This document shows positions 7,902 to 15,972 of a stretch of 64,000 nt of DNA, piece after piece. The stretch comes from JANQPD01 sp963715655 (GTDB lineage: Bacteria > Bacteroidota > Bacteroidia > Flavobacteriales > Schleiferiaceae). Numbering within the stretch: position 1 is the first letter of the stretch; every line of letters begins with the position of its first letter. Both the position numbers and the translations under genes were made by a program. The DNA lies in assembly GCA_963715655.1 (NCBI GenBank), contig OY970262.1:2852001-2916000 (forward strand), in the 5' to 3' direction. Under the pieces are notes generated by a model. That model saw only the letters and a program-made list of their open reading frames with translations, searched no databases and was not told the origin of the DNA.

Positions 7902-8696
7902 ATGCTAAATCGCTGGTACGTAAGCATCATCATTCTTATATTTTTTTTTCAACATTCCATTTTAAACGCTCAAACCTCCGTTGGGCAGGATATAAAACAG
8001 GGTTGGAGCCTTTCTAAACGCACCTTACTACAACCCCTGCAAAATAAAACACAAACTGCGGTGAGCATTGCTTTTTTAGCGGTGGGCACCGGCATTTTAA
8101 TTACGCAAGATGCTAACATAAACAGGGCAATTACCACCAACCCTACCGGTGCTAAAAATTTTATAGCCACTTACGTTGGCGAGCCGTTTGGCAACCCAAT
8201 TTTCCACGCCAGTTTAGTGGGAGGCGCCTACCTCACAAGTAAAATTATACAGAATGAAAACCTTACGGACAAAAGCGTTAGAGCACTTACGGCTCTTACA
8301 TTTTCTGGCGTAAGTGTGCAGTTGTTAAAAATTGGTTTTTCACGTGCTCGTCCTTATACAGGTGAAGATCAATATCAATTTTTTAACAATTATTTTCAAG
8401 GTGCCAGTAATCTTTCTTTCCCAAGCGGACACACCATTATGGCCTTTACGTTTGCCTCATCGGCTACGTATTTATTTCCTACTAGTAATTGGATTCCGTT
8501 TGTGGTATATCCGCTAGCCGGTGTTACCGCTTGGAGCAGAATGCATCACAATAAACATTGGGCAAGTGATGTGGTAATTGGTGCCGTTTTGGGTCATTTT
8601 ATAGGAAAAAGTATGGCGCAAACAAAAGATGTAAAAATTGGCGTTGCCTCTAATGCTTTTGGAGGTTGGGGGTTGAATGCAACGGTTAATTTTTAA
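7902..8696 (+). CDS. Secreted PAP2-family phosphatase
   Basis: A 264-residue protein with a signal peptide (MLNRWYVSIIILIFFFQ, with cleavage after LNAQ). All three PAP2 (acid phosphatase/vanadium haloperoxidase) motifs are present: KIGFSRARP, FPSGHTIMAF, and SRMHHNKHWASDV, which provide the catalytic histidines. Likely substrates are phosphatidic acid, undecaprenyl pyrophosphate or related lipid phosphates. The ATG at 7902 is chosen because the longer frame from 7821 overlaps cheR and puts 27 residues before the signal peptide. Its 3' end overlaps the convergent gene by 11 bases. Confidence 0.87.
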   Translation: MLNRWYVSIIILIFFFQHSILNAQTSVGQDIKQGWSLSKRTLLQPLQNKTQTAVSIAFLAVGTGILITQDANINRAITTNPTGAKNFIATYVGEPFGNPIFHASLVGGAYLTSKIIQNENLTDKSVRALTALTFSGVSVQLLKIGFSRARPYTGEDQYQFFNNYFQGASNLSFPSGHTIMAFTFASSATYLFPTSNWIPFVVYPLAGVTAWSRMHHNKHWASDVVIGAVLGHFIGKSMAQTKDVKIGVASNAFGGWGLNATVNF

Positions 8697-9852
8697 ACTG
8701 ATACGGCTTTGTAAAGCGATATGCATTTGGCACGCCATCTATCAACACATTTAGAACATAGCCGCCTGGGTCTAATCTTTCTGCGTTTATAATAAGCTTG
8801 TGTTCTCCTTTTTCAAAATTGCCAAGTTTACCATATAAAGGGCGTTTACCATCTACCGAAAAAACCTCAAAAACGACTTTTACCTGTTTATCTGTTTTTA
8901 AATTTAACTCAAGTGTATCTTTTATTTGCGTGGTTAAAAGCGTTAATTCCGAACTATTTTTTAATTCGCTTAATGCAAAAGAAGGACTATTAAATTGTGC
9001 TTTATATAAGTTTTGAGTACCGGCAAAGCTGCTTTCATCTGAAATATAAAGCAACGTATCGTTTACAAAATCAACACACTCCTTTTGAGTAAAGGTGTTG
9101 AAGGCATAAATGGTGGGCGTATTTCCATTGAAGAAAAAGGGCGGGTTTACGTTTCTGAAGGACCAAAGTTTATCGTATCCTAATAAAACCAAGTGTTTAT
9201 CTGAAGCTTTATAAGCAGCTCCTGTAATCCAAAAACTAGCCATTACTCCTGCCCCACTCACAAAACTATCTACGGGTGCTACATGGTATGTTCCGGCCAA
9301 AGCCGGCAGCGTGTATTGATATACTTTTCCGTTAAACGGATCGGTTCTGTTTTTAGAAAACAAATACAAGCTATCATTATTAAAAATCATGGCTTCCATA
9401 TCATAATGAAGCTGTTGCGAAACCGGTGGAAAAGCCGTTTGCCTTTGGTAACTTAGGTTGATAAGGTATTCCGTTTGTACGGTATCTTGAGTTAACAATT
9501 CATTTAAGCGAAACGCACCAATCTTTAAATTTTGCCGAGCATTTGCGTTGTTTCCAAAATCACCAATAAAAATCCGGTTGTTGCCATCAAAGGTTAATTC
9601 TTCCCAATCCTTATTCGCAAAATTACTGATGTACGTTTGGTGCAAAATATTACCCAAGGTATCGGTTAAAAACACAATGGGCGGATTTCCACTATCGTTT
9701 ATAAACAAAATACTATCTGCGCTAAGCACCACCATACCACTGTTTTCTTCTAGCACATTGGGCAGCACCGTAAGCTGCTGTGGTGGCAATTGCTGACCAA
9801 AACCACCCATAGTTTTTAAAAAGAAAAGAAATTGAAAGAAGAAATTGCGCAT
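8686..9852 (-). CDS. Secreted beta-rich protein, possible propeller with T9SS-like C-terminal domain
   Basis: A 388-residue protein with an N-terminal hydrophobic export signal (MRNFFFQFLFFLKTMGGFGQ). The central part has repeated strand-turn units such as NKDWEELTFD and IFIGDFGNN, which look like propeller blades seen in Bacteroidota secreted proteins with calcium-type loops. The last 80 residues (from about LELNLKTDKQVKVVFEVF) follow the strand pattern of T9SS sorting domains but lack the usual YPNP box, so secretion by T9SS is only suggested. No catalytic motif is recognised. It is tail-to-tail with PAP2. Confidence 0.65.
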   Translation of the reverse strand: MRNFFFQFLFFLKTMGGFGQQLPPQQLTVLPNVLEENSGMVVLSADSILFINDSGNPPIVFLTDTLGNILHQTYISNFANKDWEELTFDGNNRIFIGDFGNNANARQNLKIGAFRLNELLTQDTVQTEYLINLSYQRQTAFPPVSQQLHYDMEAMIFNNDSLYLFSKNRTDPFNGKVYQYTLPALAGTYHVAPVDSFVSGAGVMASFWITGAAYKASDKHLVLLGYDKLWSFRNVNPPFFFNGNTPTIYAFNTFTQKECVDFVNDTLLYISDESSFAGTQNLYKAQFNSPSFALSELKNSSELTLLTTQIKDTLELNLKTDKQVKVVFEVFSVDGKRPLYGKLGNFEKGEHKLIINAERLDPGGYVLNVLIDGVPNAYRFTKPYQFKN

Positions 9853-9883
9853 TTGCTTTACATGTAACGTGGTTTATTTAATC

Positions 9884-10711
9884 TTAATCATCTGTTTTAA
9901 ACACCTTTAAAAATGCATCGTAAGCGGCTACGTGCAATACATCCCCATGATCTTGTTCAGGAAAATACTGATGAAAAACGCTCGTATCATCGTCCACCCC
10001 TTTTTTTAAGCGTTTGTATAATTGCTTGGCAGGTTTAGTCATTCCGCGACCTTCTTTACCTACACCAATATAAATATTTTGCACCCCTAAAAAATGCTTT
10101 GGTTGTAAGGCTAAAAGCGATCTACCATCCCACCACAAGCTAGGGCTGATAATGATATAGTTTGTAAACAACTGTGGATTTTTAAACAAAACCTCTGTAG
10201 CAAAAAGCCCACCCAGTGATTGCCCAATTAACGTGCTCACCGTATCAACGGTATATTTTTTCTCAACTAAAGGCTTTACCTCTTTTGCTATAAAATCTAA
10301 AAACGCAGCTGAACCTCCGGTAGTAGGAAATTGCTCTTTATCTTTTGCTATGCTTGTAGGGAACGTTAAATCACGTTTCCTATCTACATTAGCAATACCT
10401 ACTACAATGGTTTCTGGCATTATACCAATCCACGGGAAAGAGCAAAACTGCACCAAACCGGCCATGTGTATAATATCTTCATCCATAGAACCATCCAACA
10501 AATAAATAACCGGGTATATTTTAGCAGAATCTGCATGATAACCATTTGGCAAGTAGATATTAAGCACTCTTTCTTCACCTAAAATCTTGGATGTAAAGCG
10601 AAGTGTTTCACCAATAGTAAATGGTTTTACATCTAAAGAAATGGAGGCTTCTTGCGCTTTTAAGCAATTTTGGATTGTAATAAGAAAAACAACTACTAAA
10701 ATATTTTTCAT
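9884..10711 (-). CDS. Secreted esterase, alpha/beta-hydrolase (esterase D/Fes-like) family
   Basis: A 275-residue protein with a signal peptide (MKNILVVVFLITIQNCLKAQ). The alpha/beta-hydrolase pattern is clear: VIYLLDGS near residue 68, the nucleophile S165 in LIGQSLGGLF, and a C-terminal EQDHGDVLH that should carry the catalytic histidine. Similar proteins hydrolyse siderophore esters, feruloyl esters or S-formylglutathione; context here does not decide. The ATG at 10711 follows the queA stop by two bases and is preferred over the TTG at 10717, so it is likely cotranscribed with queA. Confidence 0.85.
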   Translation of the reverse strand: MKNILVVVFLITIQNCLKAQEASISLDVKPFTIGETLRFTSKILGEERVLNIYLPNGYHADSAKIYPVIYLLDGSMDEDIIHMAGLVQFCSFPWIGIMPETIVVGIANVDRKRDLTFPTSIAKDKEQFPTTGGSAAFLDFIAKEVKPLVEKKYTVDTVSTLIGQSLGGLFATEVLFKNPQLFTNYIIISPSLWWDGRSLLALQPKHFLGVQNIYIGVGKEGRGMTKPAKQLYKRLKKGVDDDTSVFHQYFPEQDHGDVLHVAAYDAFLKVFKTDD

Positions 10712-10713
10712 AA

Positions 10714-11934
10714 TCAAGATTTTATTCTCAGCAAACTGCCATCGCCATAGCTTAAAAAACGGTACTCATTTGCCAAGGCATAGTTATATATTTTTTTCCA
10801 ATCACTTCCCGCAATAGCGGATACTAACAAAAGCAAGGTGCTGCGTGGCTGGTGAAAATTTGTAAGTAAACCCTTAACTAATTTAAAGGTGTAGCCGGGC
10901 GCAATTATAATTTGCGTGCGTGCCCTTACAAAGGTTAAGTGTGCCTTTTCTAAGTAGTTAATAATCGCGTAAAATGCTTCTTCTACGGTTATTTTTTCAA
11001 ACACGGTATCATACGCAATCCATTGTGGCACTAGCAAGTCGGCTTCTTTTAAAGCAGGATTTTTAAGCAACATACAGCCCAACCAATACATACTTTCTAA
11101 AGCCCGCATACTGGTGGTACCCACACAAATAAGATTTTTAGCTTGCAGTATCGCCAAAATTTCTTTCAAAAAATGGAGTTCTACAAAAAACTCTTCCGCG
11201 TGCATATCATGATCGCCTAAAGCAGCTGCATTTACAGGTTTAAACGTGCCTGCGCCAACGTGTAGCGTAAGCTTACTTTCACCCACCTTTTTTTCGGTTA
11301 ACTCAGCCAATAATTTTTCCGTAAAATGCAGCCCTGCCGTGGGTGCAGCTACCGAGCCTTCGGTTTTAGCAAATACCGTTTGGTAGCGTTTCTTATCCGT
11401 TTCTTGAGAAGCCCGTTTTAAATACGGTGGCAAAGGTGTTTTACCCATCAGCTCTAGCATTTCAGCAAAGGTTTTTTCTGTATTCCAAGTAAAACCTACG
11501 CAAAAAACACCGTCATCATTAAATAGCTTTTCTGCAAATAAGGTTTCTCCTTCCTGCTCAATTTTAAGTTTTCCACGTTTCCATTTTTTAGCTCCGCCAA
11601 TCATACACCTGTATTTAATATCGCCTTTGGCTTGCATAGCTTCTTGTACCGAAAGTTGTTGCCAAGATTCCAAACAAAATATTTCAATGGTTACGTCATC
11701 CCGCAAAGGAAAAAATAGGCGCGCTTGCACCACTTTGGTTTGGTTAAATACTAAATGATCATTTTCTGAAAGTAATGAAGGTAGTTGATTGTACACAAAG
11801 CTTTCAATTTTACCTGCGTTGTAATGCAATAGTTTGGCATCTTCGCGGTTTGGTAAAGGAAATTTTGCAATCCGTTCGTTTGGCAATGGATAGTCAAACT
11901 CGTTTATATTGATTTCTTTTACCTTGTGTAACAA
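10714..11934 (-). CDS. queA: S-adenosylmethionine:tRNA ribosyltransferase-isomerase
   Basis: A 406-residue enzyme of queuosine synthesis that transfers and isomerises the ribosyl part of SAM onto preQ1 in tRNA. Recognisable blocks: FDYPLPNERIAKFPLPNR at the N terminus, GKTPLPPYLKR, AKTEGSVAAPTAGLHFT, LHVGAGTFKPV, and LLTNFHQPRSTLLLLVSAIAG near the C terminus. It is longer than typical QueA (about 350 residues), with the extra length in the middle. No ATG precedes the conserved start; the likely initiator is TTG at 11934, 14 bases from the divergent glycosyltransferase start. A -7 motif lies at 11954-11961. Confidence 0.93.
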   Translation of the reverse strand: MLHKVKEININEFDYPLPNERIAKFPLPNREDAKLLHYNAGKIESFVYNQLPSLLSENDHLVFNQTKVVQARLFFPLRDDVTIEIFCLESWQQLSVQEAMQAKGDIKYRCMIGGAKKWKRGKLKIEQEGETLFAEKLFNDDGVFCVGFTWNTEKTFAEMLELMGKTPLPPYLKRASQETDKKRYQTVFAKTEGSVAAPTAGLHFTEKLLAELTEKKVGESKLTLHVGAGTFKPVNAAALGDHDMHAEEFFVELHFLKEILAILQAKNLICVGTTSMRALESMYWLGCMLLKNPALKEADLLVPQWIAYDTVFEKITVEEAFYAIINYLEKAHLTFVRARTQIIIAPGYTFKLVKGLLTNFHQPRSTLLLLVSAIAGSDWKKIYNYALANEYRFLSYGDGSLLRIKS

Positions 11935-11948
11935 AAGCTTTTTTTTAG

Positions 11949-13079
11949 TTGAGCAAAAGTAATAAGAAGGTTGTAGTAAGCGTAACCAATGATTTGGTGA
12001 CCGATCAGCGGGTGCAACGCACCATTGGTGTGTTGTTACACCTTGGCTATCAGATACATTTTGTGGGTAGGAAGCTGCCCAATGGTATGCCCGCCAACTT
12101 CTTTTACCCTTATACCCGCTTTAACCTTTGGTTTACTAAAGGCTTTCTTTTTTACGCCAATTACAATCTACGCTTATTTTGGTTTTTACTGTGGCTTAAA
12201 GCCGATGTGTATTGGGCAAACGATTTAGATACGCTGATGCCCAATGCTTTAGTGGCCAAATGGCGCAAAAAACCGTTGATTTATGATAGTCACGAATATT
12301 TTACAGGTGTGCCAGAAATTCAACATAGGCCGCTAGTAAAACGAATATGGACCACCCTTGAAAAATGGTTTTTGCCCAAAGCTGATGCGCATATTACCGT
12401 AAACAAAAGCATAGCCCATTTATACAAGGATGAATACAACATTGATTTTAAAGTGGTGCGTAACATTGGACATTTCCCAGAATTAAAAACGCGTAAAACC
12501 CGCGCTCAATTAGGTTTGCCCGAAGATGCCTTTCTATTGATAAACCAAGGGAGCGGGATAAACATAGATAGAGGTATAGAAGAGCTTTTGGACACTTTGC
12601 CTTTACTTCCCGAAAGGGTAAAATTGCTTATAGTAGGTAATGGCGATGCTGTGCCGCTGCTAAAAGCAAAAGCTAAAGCGGATGGTGTAGAAGATCGTGT
12701 GCTTTTTATTGCTAAGCAGCCGTATGCAATGTTGCTTCAATATACGCTTAACGCAGATTGTGGAGTTTCTTTAGATAAGGATACCAATGTAAATTACCGC
12801 TATAGCTTGCCCAACAAACTATTTGATTACATCAATTGCGGATTGCCCTTAGTGGTAAGTAACTTGGTGGAAGTAGCAGGTATTGTGCAGCAGTATGGCA
12901 TTGGCGTGGTAGCTAAAAGTCATGCACCAAAAGATTTAGTTACTGCCGTACTTACCGTGATGGATACTGATGTAGCTATTTATAAACCTGGACTAAAAAA
13001 AGCGGCTGAGGAAAATAACTGGAAGCAAGAGAGGAAAGTATTGGAAGATGTGATGAAGGAAATAGAGAAAAGGTGTTAG
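11949..13079 (+). CDS. Glycosyltransferase family 4 (group 1)
   Basis: A 376-residue GT-B glycosyltransferase, cytoplasmic or membrane-associated, probably acting in surface polysaccharide or glycolipid synthesis. The N-terminal domain has VSVTNDLVTDQRVQRT and DSHEYFTGVPEIQ; the C-terminal nucleotide-sugar domain has LLIVGNGDAVPLLKAKAKAD and SLPNKLFDYINCGLPLVVSN, the position of the conserved acidic/small residues in GT4. An in-frame stop (TAG 11946-11948) directly precedes the codon, so TTG at 11949 is the most credible start. Donor and acceptor are unknown. It is the last ordinary chromosomal gene before the accessory island. Confidence 0.85.
   Translation: MSKSNKKVVVSVTNDLVTDQRVQRTIGVLLHLGYQIHFVGRKLPNGMPANFFYPYTRFNLWFTKGFLFYANYNLRLFWFLLWLKADVYWANDLDTLMPNALVAKWRKKPLIYDSHEYFTGVPEIQHRPLVKRIWTTLEKWFLPKADAHITVNKSIAHLYKDEYNIDFKVVRNIGHFPELKTRKTRAQLGLPEDAFLLINQGSGINIDRGIEELLDTLPLLPERVKLLIVGNGDAVPLLKAKAKADGVEDRVLFIAKQPYAMLLQYTLNADCGVSLDKDTNVNYRYSLPNKLFDYINCGLPLVVSNLVEVAGIVQQYGIGVVAKSHAPKDLVTAVLTVMDTDVAIYKPGLKKAAEENNWKQERKVLEDVMKEIEKRC
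11954..11961 (-). promoter_or_regulatory. Candidate -7 element for queA inside the start of the divergent GT gene
   Basis: The minus strand reads TACTTTTG, matching TAnnTTTG and identical to the -7 boxes of rpsF and the tRNA-Ser gene in this window. It lies 19 bases upstream of the queA TTG and within codons 2-5 of the glycosyltransferase. Confidence 0.45.
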
Positions 13080-13084
13080 CGGCA

Positions 13085-13210
13085 GATTACACTGATTGCA
13101 CAGATTTTATGAATGAGGGGAGTTAGCTACATTTCTCGCAATGGCGCAAAGGAGAAAGCGCAATGGAGCGGCAAAAGAAGGTTGCCTCTGATTACATGGA
13201 TAGCACAGAT
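13085..13210 (+). repeat. Degenerate GATTACA-type direct repeats at the island edge
   Basis: Two 21-base units at 13085-13105 and 13190-13210 share the form GATTACAnnGATnGCACAGAT. Between them are short echoes such as GCGCAAAGGAGAAAGCGCAA. Similar low-complexity strings are scattered in Bacteroidota intergenic DNA. They sit at the junction between chromosome and island, with no coding sequence. Confidence 0.5.
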
Positions 13211-13227
13211 GATAGCGGCAATGGAAG

Positions 13228-13410
13228 ATGGAGTTTAGGAATCACGGTACCGAAACTCATATAATTAAAGTACTTTTAGGCCATGAATCACCCAAAACTA
13301 CGGCCATATATGCCCACGTAAGCCAACAAAGCTTTGACAAAATTAAAAACCCATTAGACCGTATTTTGGAAGATAAAACACTGAAAATTAAACCATTAAA
13401 CAACGATTGA
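13228..13410 (+). pseudogene. C-terminal remnant of a tyrosine recombinase/integrase
   Basis: A 60-codon fragment containing the end of a XerC/D- or IntI-like catalytic domain: HIIKVLLGHESPKTTAIYAHV, then KIKNPLDRIL. The LGH histidine and the IYAHV tyrosine nucleophile are present, but the N-terminal DNA-binding domain and the catalytic RxxH region are missing; the sequence before ETHIIK is out of register with a normal HLLENGTD segment. It is therefore broken and cannot be an active recombinase. The closing YAHV...NPLD arrangement is shared by integron integrases and by phage-type integrases. It marks the left edge of the accessory island, and its stop codon lies inside an attC-like palindrome. 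Confidence 0.75.
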
Positions 13411-13460
13411 TATAGGCGATATATAACACAGTGTTTTATATACAGATGTTGGGGGTAATG
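13401..13460 (+). repeat. attC-like element 1 (palindrome with right-hand GTT box)
   Basis: Outer arms CAACGATTGATATA (13401-13414) and TATACAGATGTTG (13439-13451) are imperfectly complementary. An inner pair ATATAACAC/GTGTTTTATAT closes on a short loop. The right end reads GTTGGGGGTAATG, which resembles the right-hand boxes of the other elements in the island. It overlaps the stop of the integrase fragment. Confidence 0.45.
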
Positions 13461-13515
13461 TAAAAACGAACGACACACTATAAGTTAAGCCGTCAGAATA
13501 AAGTAAATTAGCAGC

Positions 13516-14811
13516 ATGGAAAATGAAGTACAAGAACCTCAATTGGAACTGTTCAAAACAGAGAAAAATAATGGGAAGGTCGATCTGACTTCAACCTTTG
13601 CAGACAACATGAAACTACCTATTCACAGGTGGTACAGATATACTGCAGGTTTCTCAGGACCTTGGGTTAGAGAACTCATTTCTACAGAAAATGGACAAAA
13701 TGTACTTGACCCTTTTGGTGGTTCAGGCACTGTAATGTTGGAAAGTGAATTTGCAGGGATTAATTCAATTGGAATAGAGGCCCACCCATATGTTTTTAGA
13801 ATTGCTAAGGCAAAACTTACTTGGCAAATTGACCCTCAGGAATTTAAGGACTCTGCTAGGAAATTACTTAGCCAAGCAAAAGAAAAGAATATAACCAAGT
13901 CCAAATATCCAAAACTGATTGAACAATGCTACCCAAAAGAGATAATTGAAAAATTAGAAGCTTTAAAGCAAGCTTGGTTTGAATCAAACGATAATGCTGA
14001 ATTAAAGGAACTTAATTGGTTTGTAATAACGTCAATTCTTAGAACGACTTCGCCAGTAGGAACTGCTCAATGGCAATATATCCAACCCTCAAAAACAAAA
14101 GGTAGAGTTTTAGATGCTTTTCATGCCTTTGAAGCCAAAGTTTACGATATGGCTCAGGATATGCAAAACATGCAAAGAAAATATCCAAATGCTTCAATCA
14201 GCGAAGTATATATGGAAGACGCTAGACATATGCCTTCAGTACCTGATGATTGGGCTGACTTAGTTATCACATCCCCCCCATACGCCAACAACTACGACTA
14301 TGCTGATGCTACCAGACTAGAAATGACTTTTTGGGGTGATATAGAAGGATGGGGAGATTTACAAGATAAGGTTAGACAATTTCTTGTTACGGCTTGCACT
14401 CAGCATGTTACTAAACTGAAAGATAAAGCTGATGAAATTCTTGATTCGCCTCTTTTGACTCCAATTAGAGAAGAAATAAAAGCAGTGTATAATGAACTTG
14501 CGGAGACAAGACTAACAAGGGGTGGTAAGAAGAATTATCATTTAATGATTATTGCATATTTCAATGATTTGGCAAAAGTCTTTCACGAATTAAGGCGAGT
14601 GACAAAAAGCGGATGTACTGTTTGCTTTGTTGTAGGTGATAGTGCCCCTTATGGAGTTTATGTTCCCGTTGACAAATGGTTAGGAGAATTAGCTATTTCA
14701 GCAGGTTTTGACTCTTACGAGTTTGAGAAACTGCGAGATAGAAATACAAAATGGAAAAATAGAAAACATAGAGTCCCTTTGCATGAAGGACGACTTTGGA
14801 TAAAAGGATAA
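13516..14811 (+). CDS. Type II DNA methyltransferase (SPPY-type, amino-methylating)
   Basis: A 431-residue SAM-dependent DNA methyltransferase. The SAM-binding motif DPFGGSGT is at residues 65-72 and the catalytic motif TSPPYANNYDY begins near 252. SPPY is typical of N4-cytosine methylation, though some N6-adenine enzymes also carry it. Motif I precedes motif IV with about 180 residues between them, not the beta-class order. The target recognition sequence cannot be deduced. It shares one base with the ATG of the next gene (TAATG), so methylase and nuclease are translated together; it protects host DNA from that nuclease. Codon use is more relaxed than in flanking chromosomal genes, in keeping with transfer. 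Confidence 0.88.
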   Translation: MENEVQEPQLELFKTEKNNGKVDLTSTFADNMKLPIHRWYRYTAGFSGPWVRELISTENGQNVLDPFGGSGTVMLESEFAGINSIGIEAHPYVFRIAKAKLTWQIDPQEFKDSARKLLSQAKEKNITKSKYPKLIEQCYPKEIIEKLEALKQAWFESNDNAELKELNWFVITSILRTTSPVGTAQWQYIQPSKTKGRVLDAFHAFEAKVYDMAQDMQNMQRKYPNASISEVYMEDARHMPSVPDDWADLVITSPPYANNYDYADATRLEMTFWGDIEGWGDLQDKVRQFLVTACTQHVTKLKDKADEILDSPLLTPIREEIKAVYNELAETRLTRGGKKNYHLMIIAYFNDLAKVFHELRRVTKSGCTVCFVVGDSAPYGVYVPVDKWLGELAISAGFDSYEFEKLRDRNTKWKNRKHRVPLHEGRLWIKG

Positions 14812-15689
14812 TGGCAAAATCACCAGCACATAAATGGGGTCAAATTATAGGTGACTTTCTTGAAGAAGTCTTTGCGATTGAATTGACAAAATTCGCTCGC
14901 AACCATAAATTGTATTTGGACACCCAAGGAAAACGTCTAGCTAGAACAGGAAAAAAAGTAAGTTGGATAGACTCTTTTGAAAATACTCACGACTTAGATT
15001 TTGTTCTAGAACGATATGGAACAAAGAACAAAATAGGAGAACCAGTAGCGTTTATTGAAAGTGCGTGGAGAAGATACACTAAGCACTCTAGGAATAAGGC
15101 ACAAGAAATTCAAGGGGCAATTCTTCCTTTAGTTGCAACCCATAAAAACTTTGCTCCTTTTATGGGAGTAATGTTAGCAGGTGAGTTTACAAGTGGAGCC
15201 TTGAACCAATTAAAATCTTTAGGCTTTCATGTGTTGTATTTTCCTTATGACCTAATTCTTCAAGCTTTCAAAAAGTATGGAATGGATGCTAGTACTGAAG
15301 AAAACACTTCAGAAAAAGATTTTTTAACCAAAATCAAAAATTGGGAAGACTTCGATAAAAAAAATCTTCTAGCTCGGTATCTGTTAAAGTTGAATAAGAC
15401 AGAAGTTGATACGTTTTTCGATAACCTCGAAAAAGCTGTTTCTAGATTTATAGAATCAATAAGTGTTTTGCCTTTACATGGTGCTTCTTCAACTCTATCC
15501 TCCGTAGAACAAGCTATTGACTTTATTGAAAGTTATCAAACTAAGAATGGAGATTTACCTATTTTGAAATATGAAATAATTGTTCGGTATAATAACAAGG
15601 ACAAGGTAGAAGGAATCTTTAATTCAAAGGATTCTGCAATTGAGTTTCTTGAGTCATATGCAGCTCCGAAACCAAAGAAAAAGAAATAA
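14811..15689 (+). CDS. Type II restriction endonuclease, likely PD-(D/E)XK fold
   Basis: A 292-residue protein directly coupled to the methyltransferase. Residues 59-100 hold the likely active site: THDLDFVLERYG (D61/D63), then FIESAWRRYTKHSRNK with E83, a spacing that fits a PD-(D/E)XK nuclease with a variant last motif. The C-terminal 150 residues are helical and charged, ending in a lysine run. The cognate site is unknown. The ATG at 14811 overlaps the methylase stop and is preferred over an in-frame TTG at 14796. The function rests on position next to the methylase plus the acidic motif, not on a named family I can recall. Confidence 0.7.
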   Translation: MAKSPAHKWGQIIGDFLEEVFAIELTKFARNHKLYLDTQGKRLARTGKKVSWIDSFENTHDLDFVLERYGTKNKIGEPVAFIESAWRRYTKHSRNKAQEIQGAILPLVATHKNFAPFMGVMLAGEFTSGALNQLKSLGFHVLYFPYDLILQAFKKYGMDASTEENTSEKDFLTKIKNWEDFDKKNLLARYLLKLNKTEVDTFFDNLEKAVSRFIESISVLPLHGASSTLSSVEQAIDFIESYQTKNGDLPILKYEIIVRYNNKDKVEGIFNSKDSAIEFLESYAAPKPKKKK

Positions 15690-15697
15690 AACACTAC

Positions 15698-15942
15698 CCC
15701 CAGTCGAGTAGGTAAAGGGGAGTTTCACCCCTAAACCTCTCACAGAACCGTGCGTGAACCTCTCAATTCATATAGCTTGCCCCCCTTTTTCCGGGGGCTC
15801 TTATTATACAGTCGATGTGACCTGAAAATGATTAGACCATTTTGTAGCCCAATTCCCAATGGTAAAATAAGCTTACATAAGGGTCTTGCACCCTTTGGGA
15901 AATTCTTATTCAAGAACTATATTTACCATTCAAGGCACACAC
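15698..15942 (-). mobile_element. ORF-less, internally deleted group II intron
   Basis: On the minus strand the right end begins GTGTGCC (from 15940 or 15942), like the GUGYG 5' end of group II introns, followed by domain-I-like sequence including GGGTGCAAGACCC. At 15777-15746 a domain V is recognisable: AGC triad, a distal helix GAATT/GGTTC closed by a GAGA (GNRA) tetraloop, a 2-base AC bulge, and GCACGGTT on the far side. A domain VI-like hairpin (AGGGG/CCCCT) and the 3' string CCTACTCGAC follow at 15745-15700. The lower domain V helix has mismatches, so splicing activity may be lost. There is no reverse transcriptase gene. At about 245 bases it is far shorter than a full intron. Confidence 0.6.
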
Positions 15943-15967
15943 GTATATAAATCCGTTGTGGCTAATT
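15943..15967 (+). repeat. Right half of attC-like element 2
   Basis: The sequence contains TATAAATCCGTTGTGGCTAATT. It resembles the right ends of the elements at 16610 (CGTTATGGGTAAAT) and 18604 (CGTTAATGATAATT). The matching left half is not seen; the intron remnant lies where it should be. Confidence 0.4.
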
Positions 15968-15972
15968 TGAAA

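Noticed and set aside
8514..8738. Minus-strand frame over the end of the PAP2 gene
   Set aside because: It covers the PAP2 active-site codons in reverse; PAP2 motifs are decisive.
13257..13478. Minus-strand frame opposite the recombinase remnant
   Set aside because: The plus strand encodes recognisable integrase residues; the minus frame has no motif.
15750..15950. 66-codon plus-strand frame
   Set aside because: It lies wholly within the antisense of the group II intron remnant and shows no coding character.
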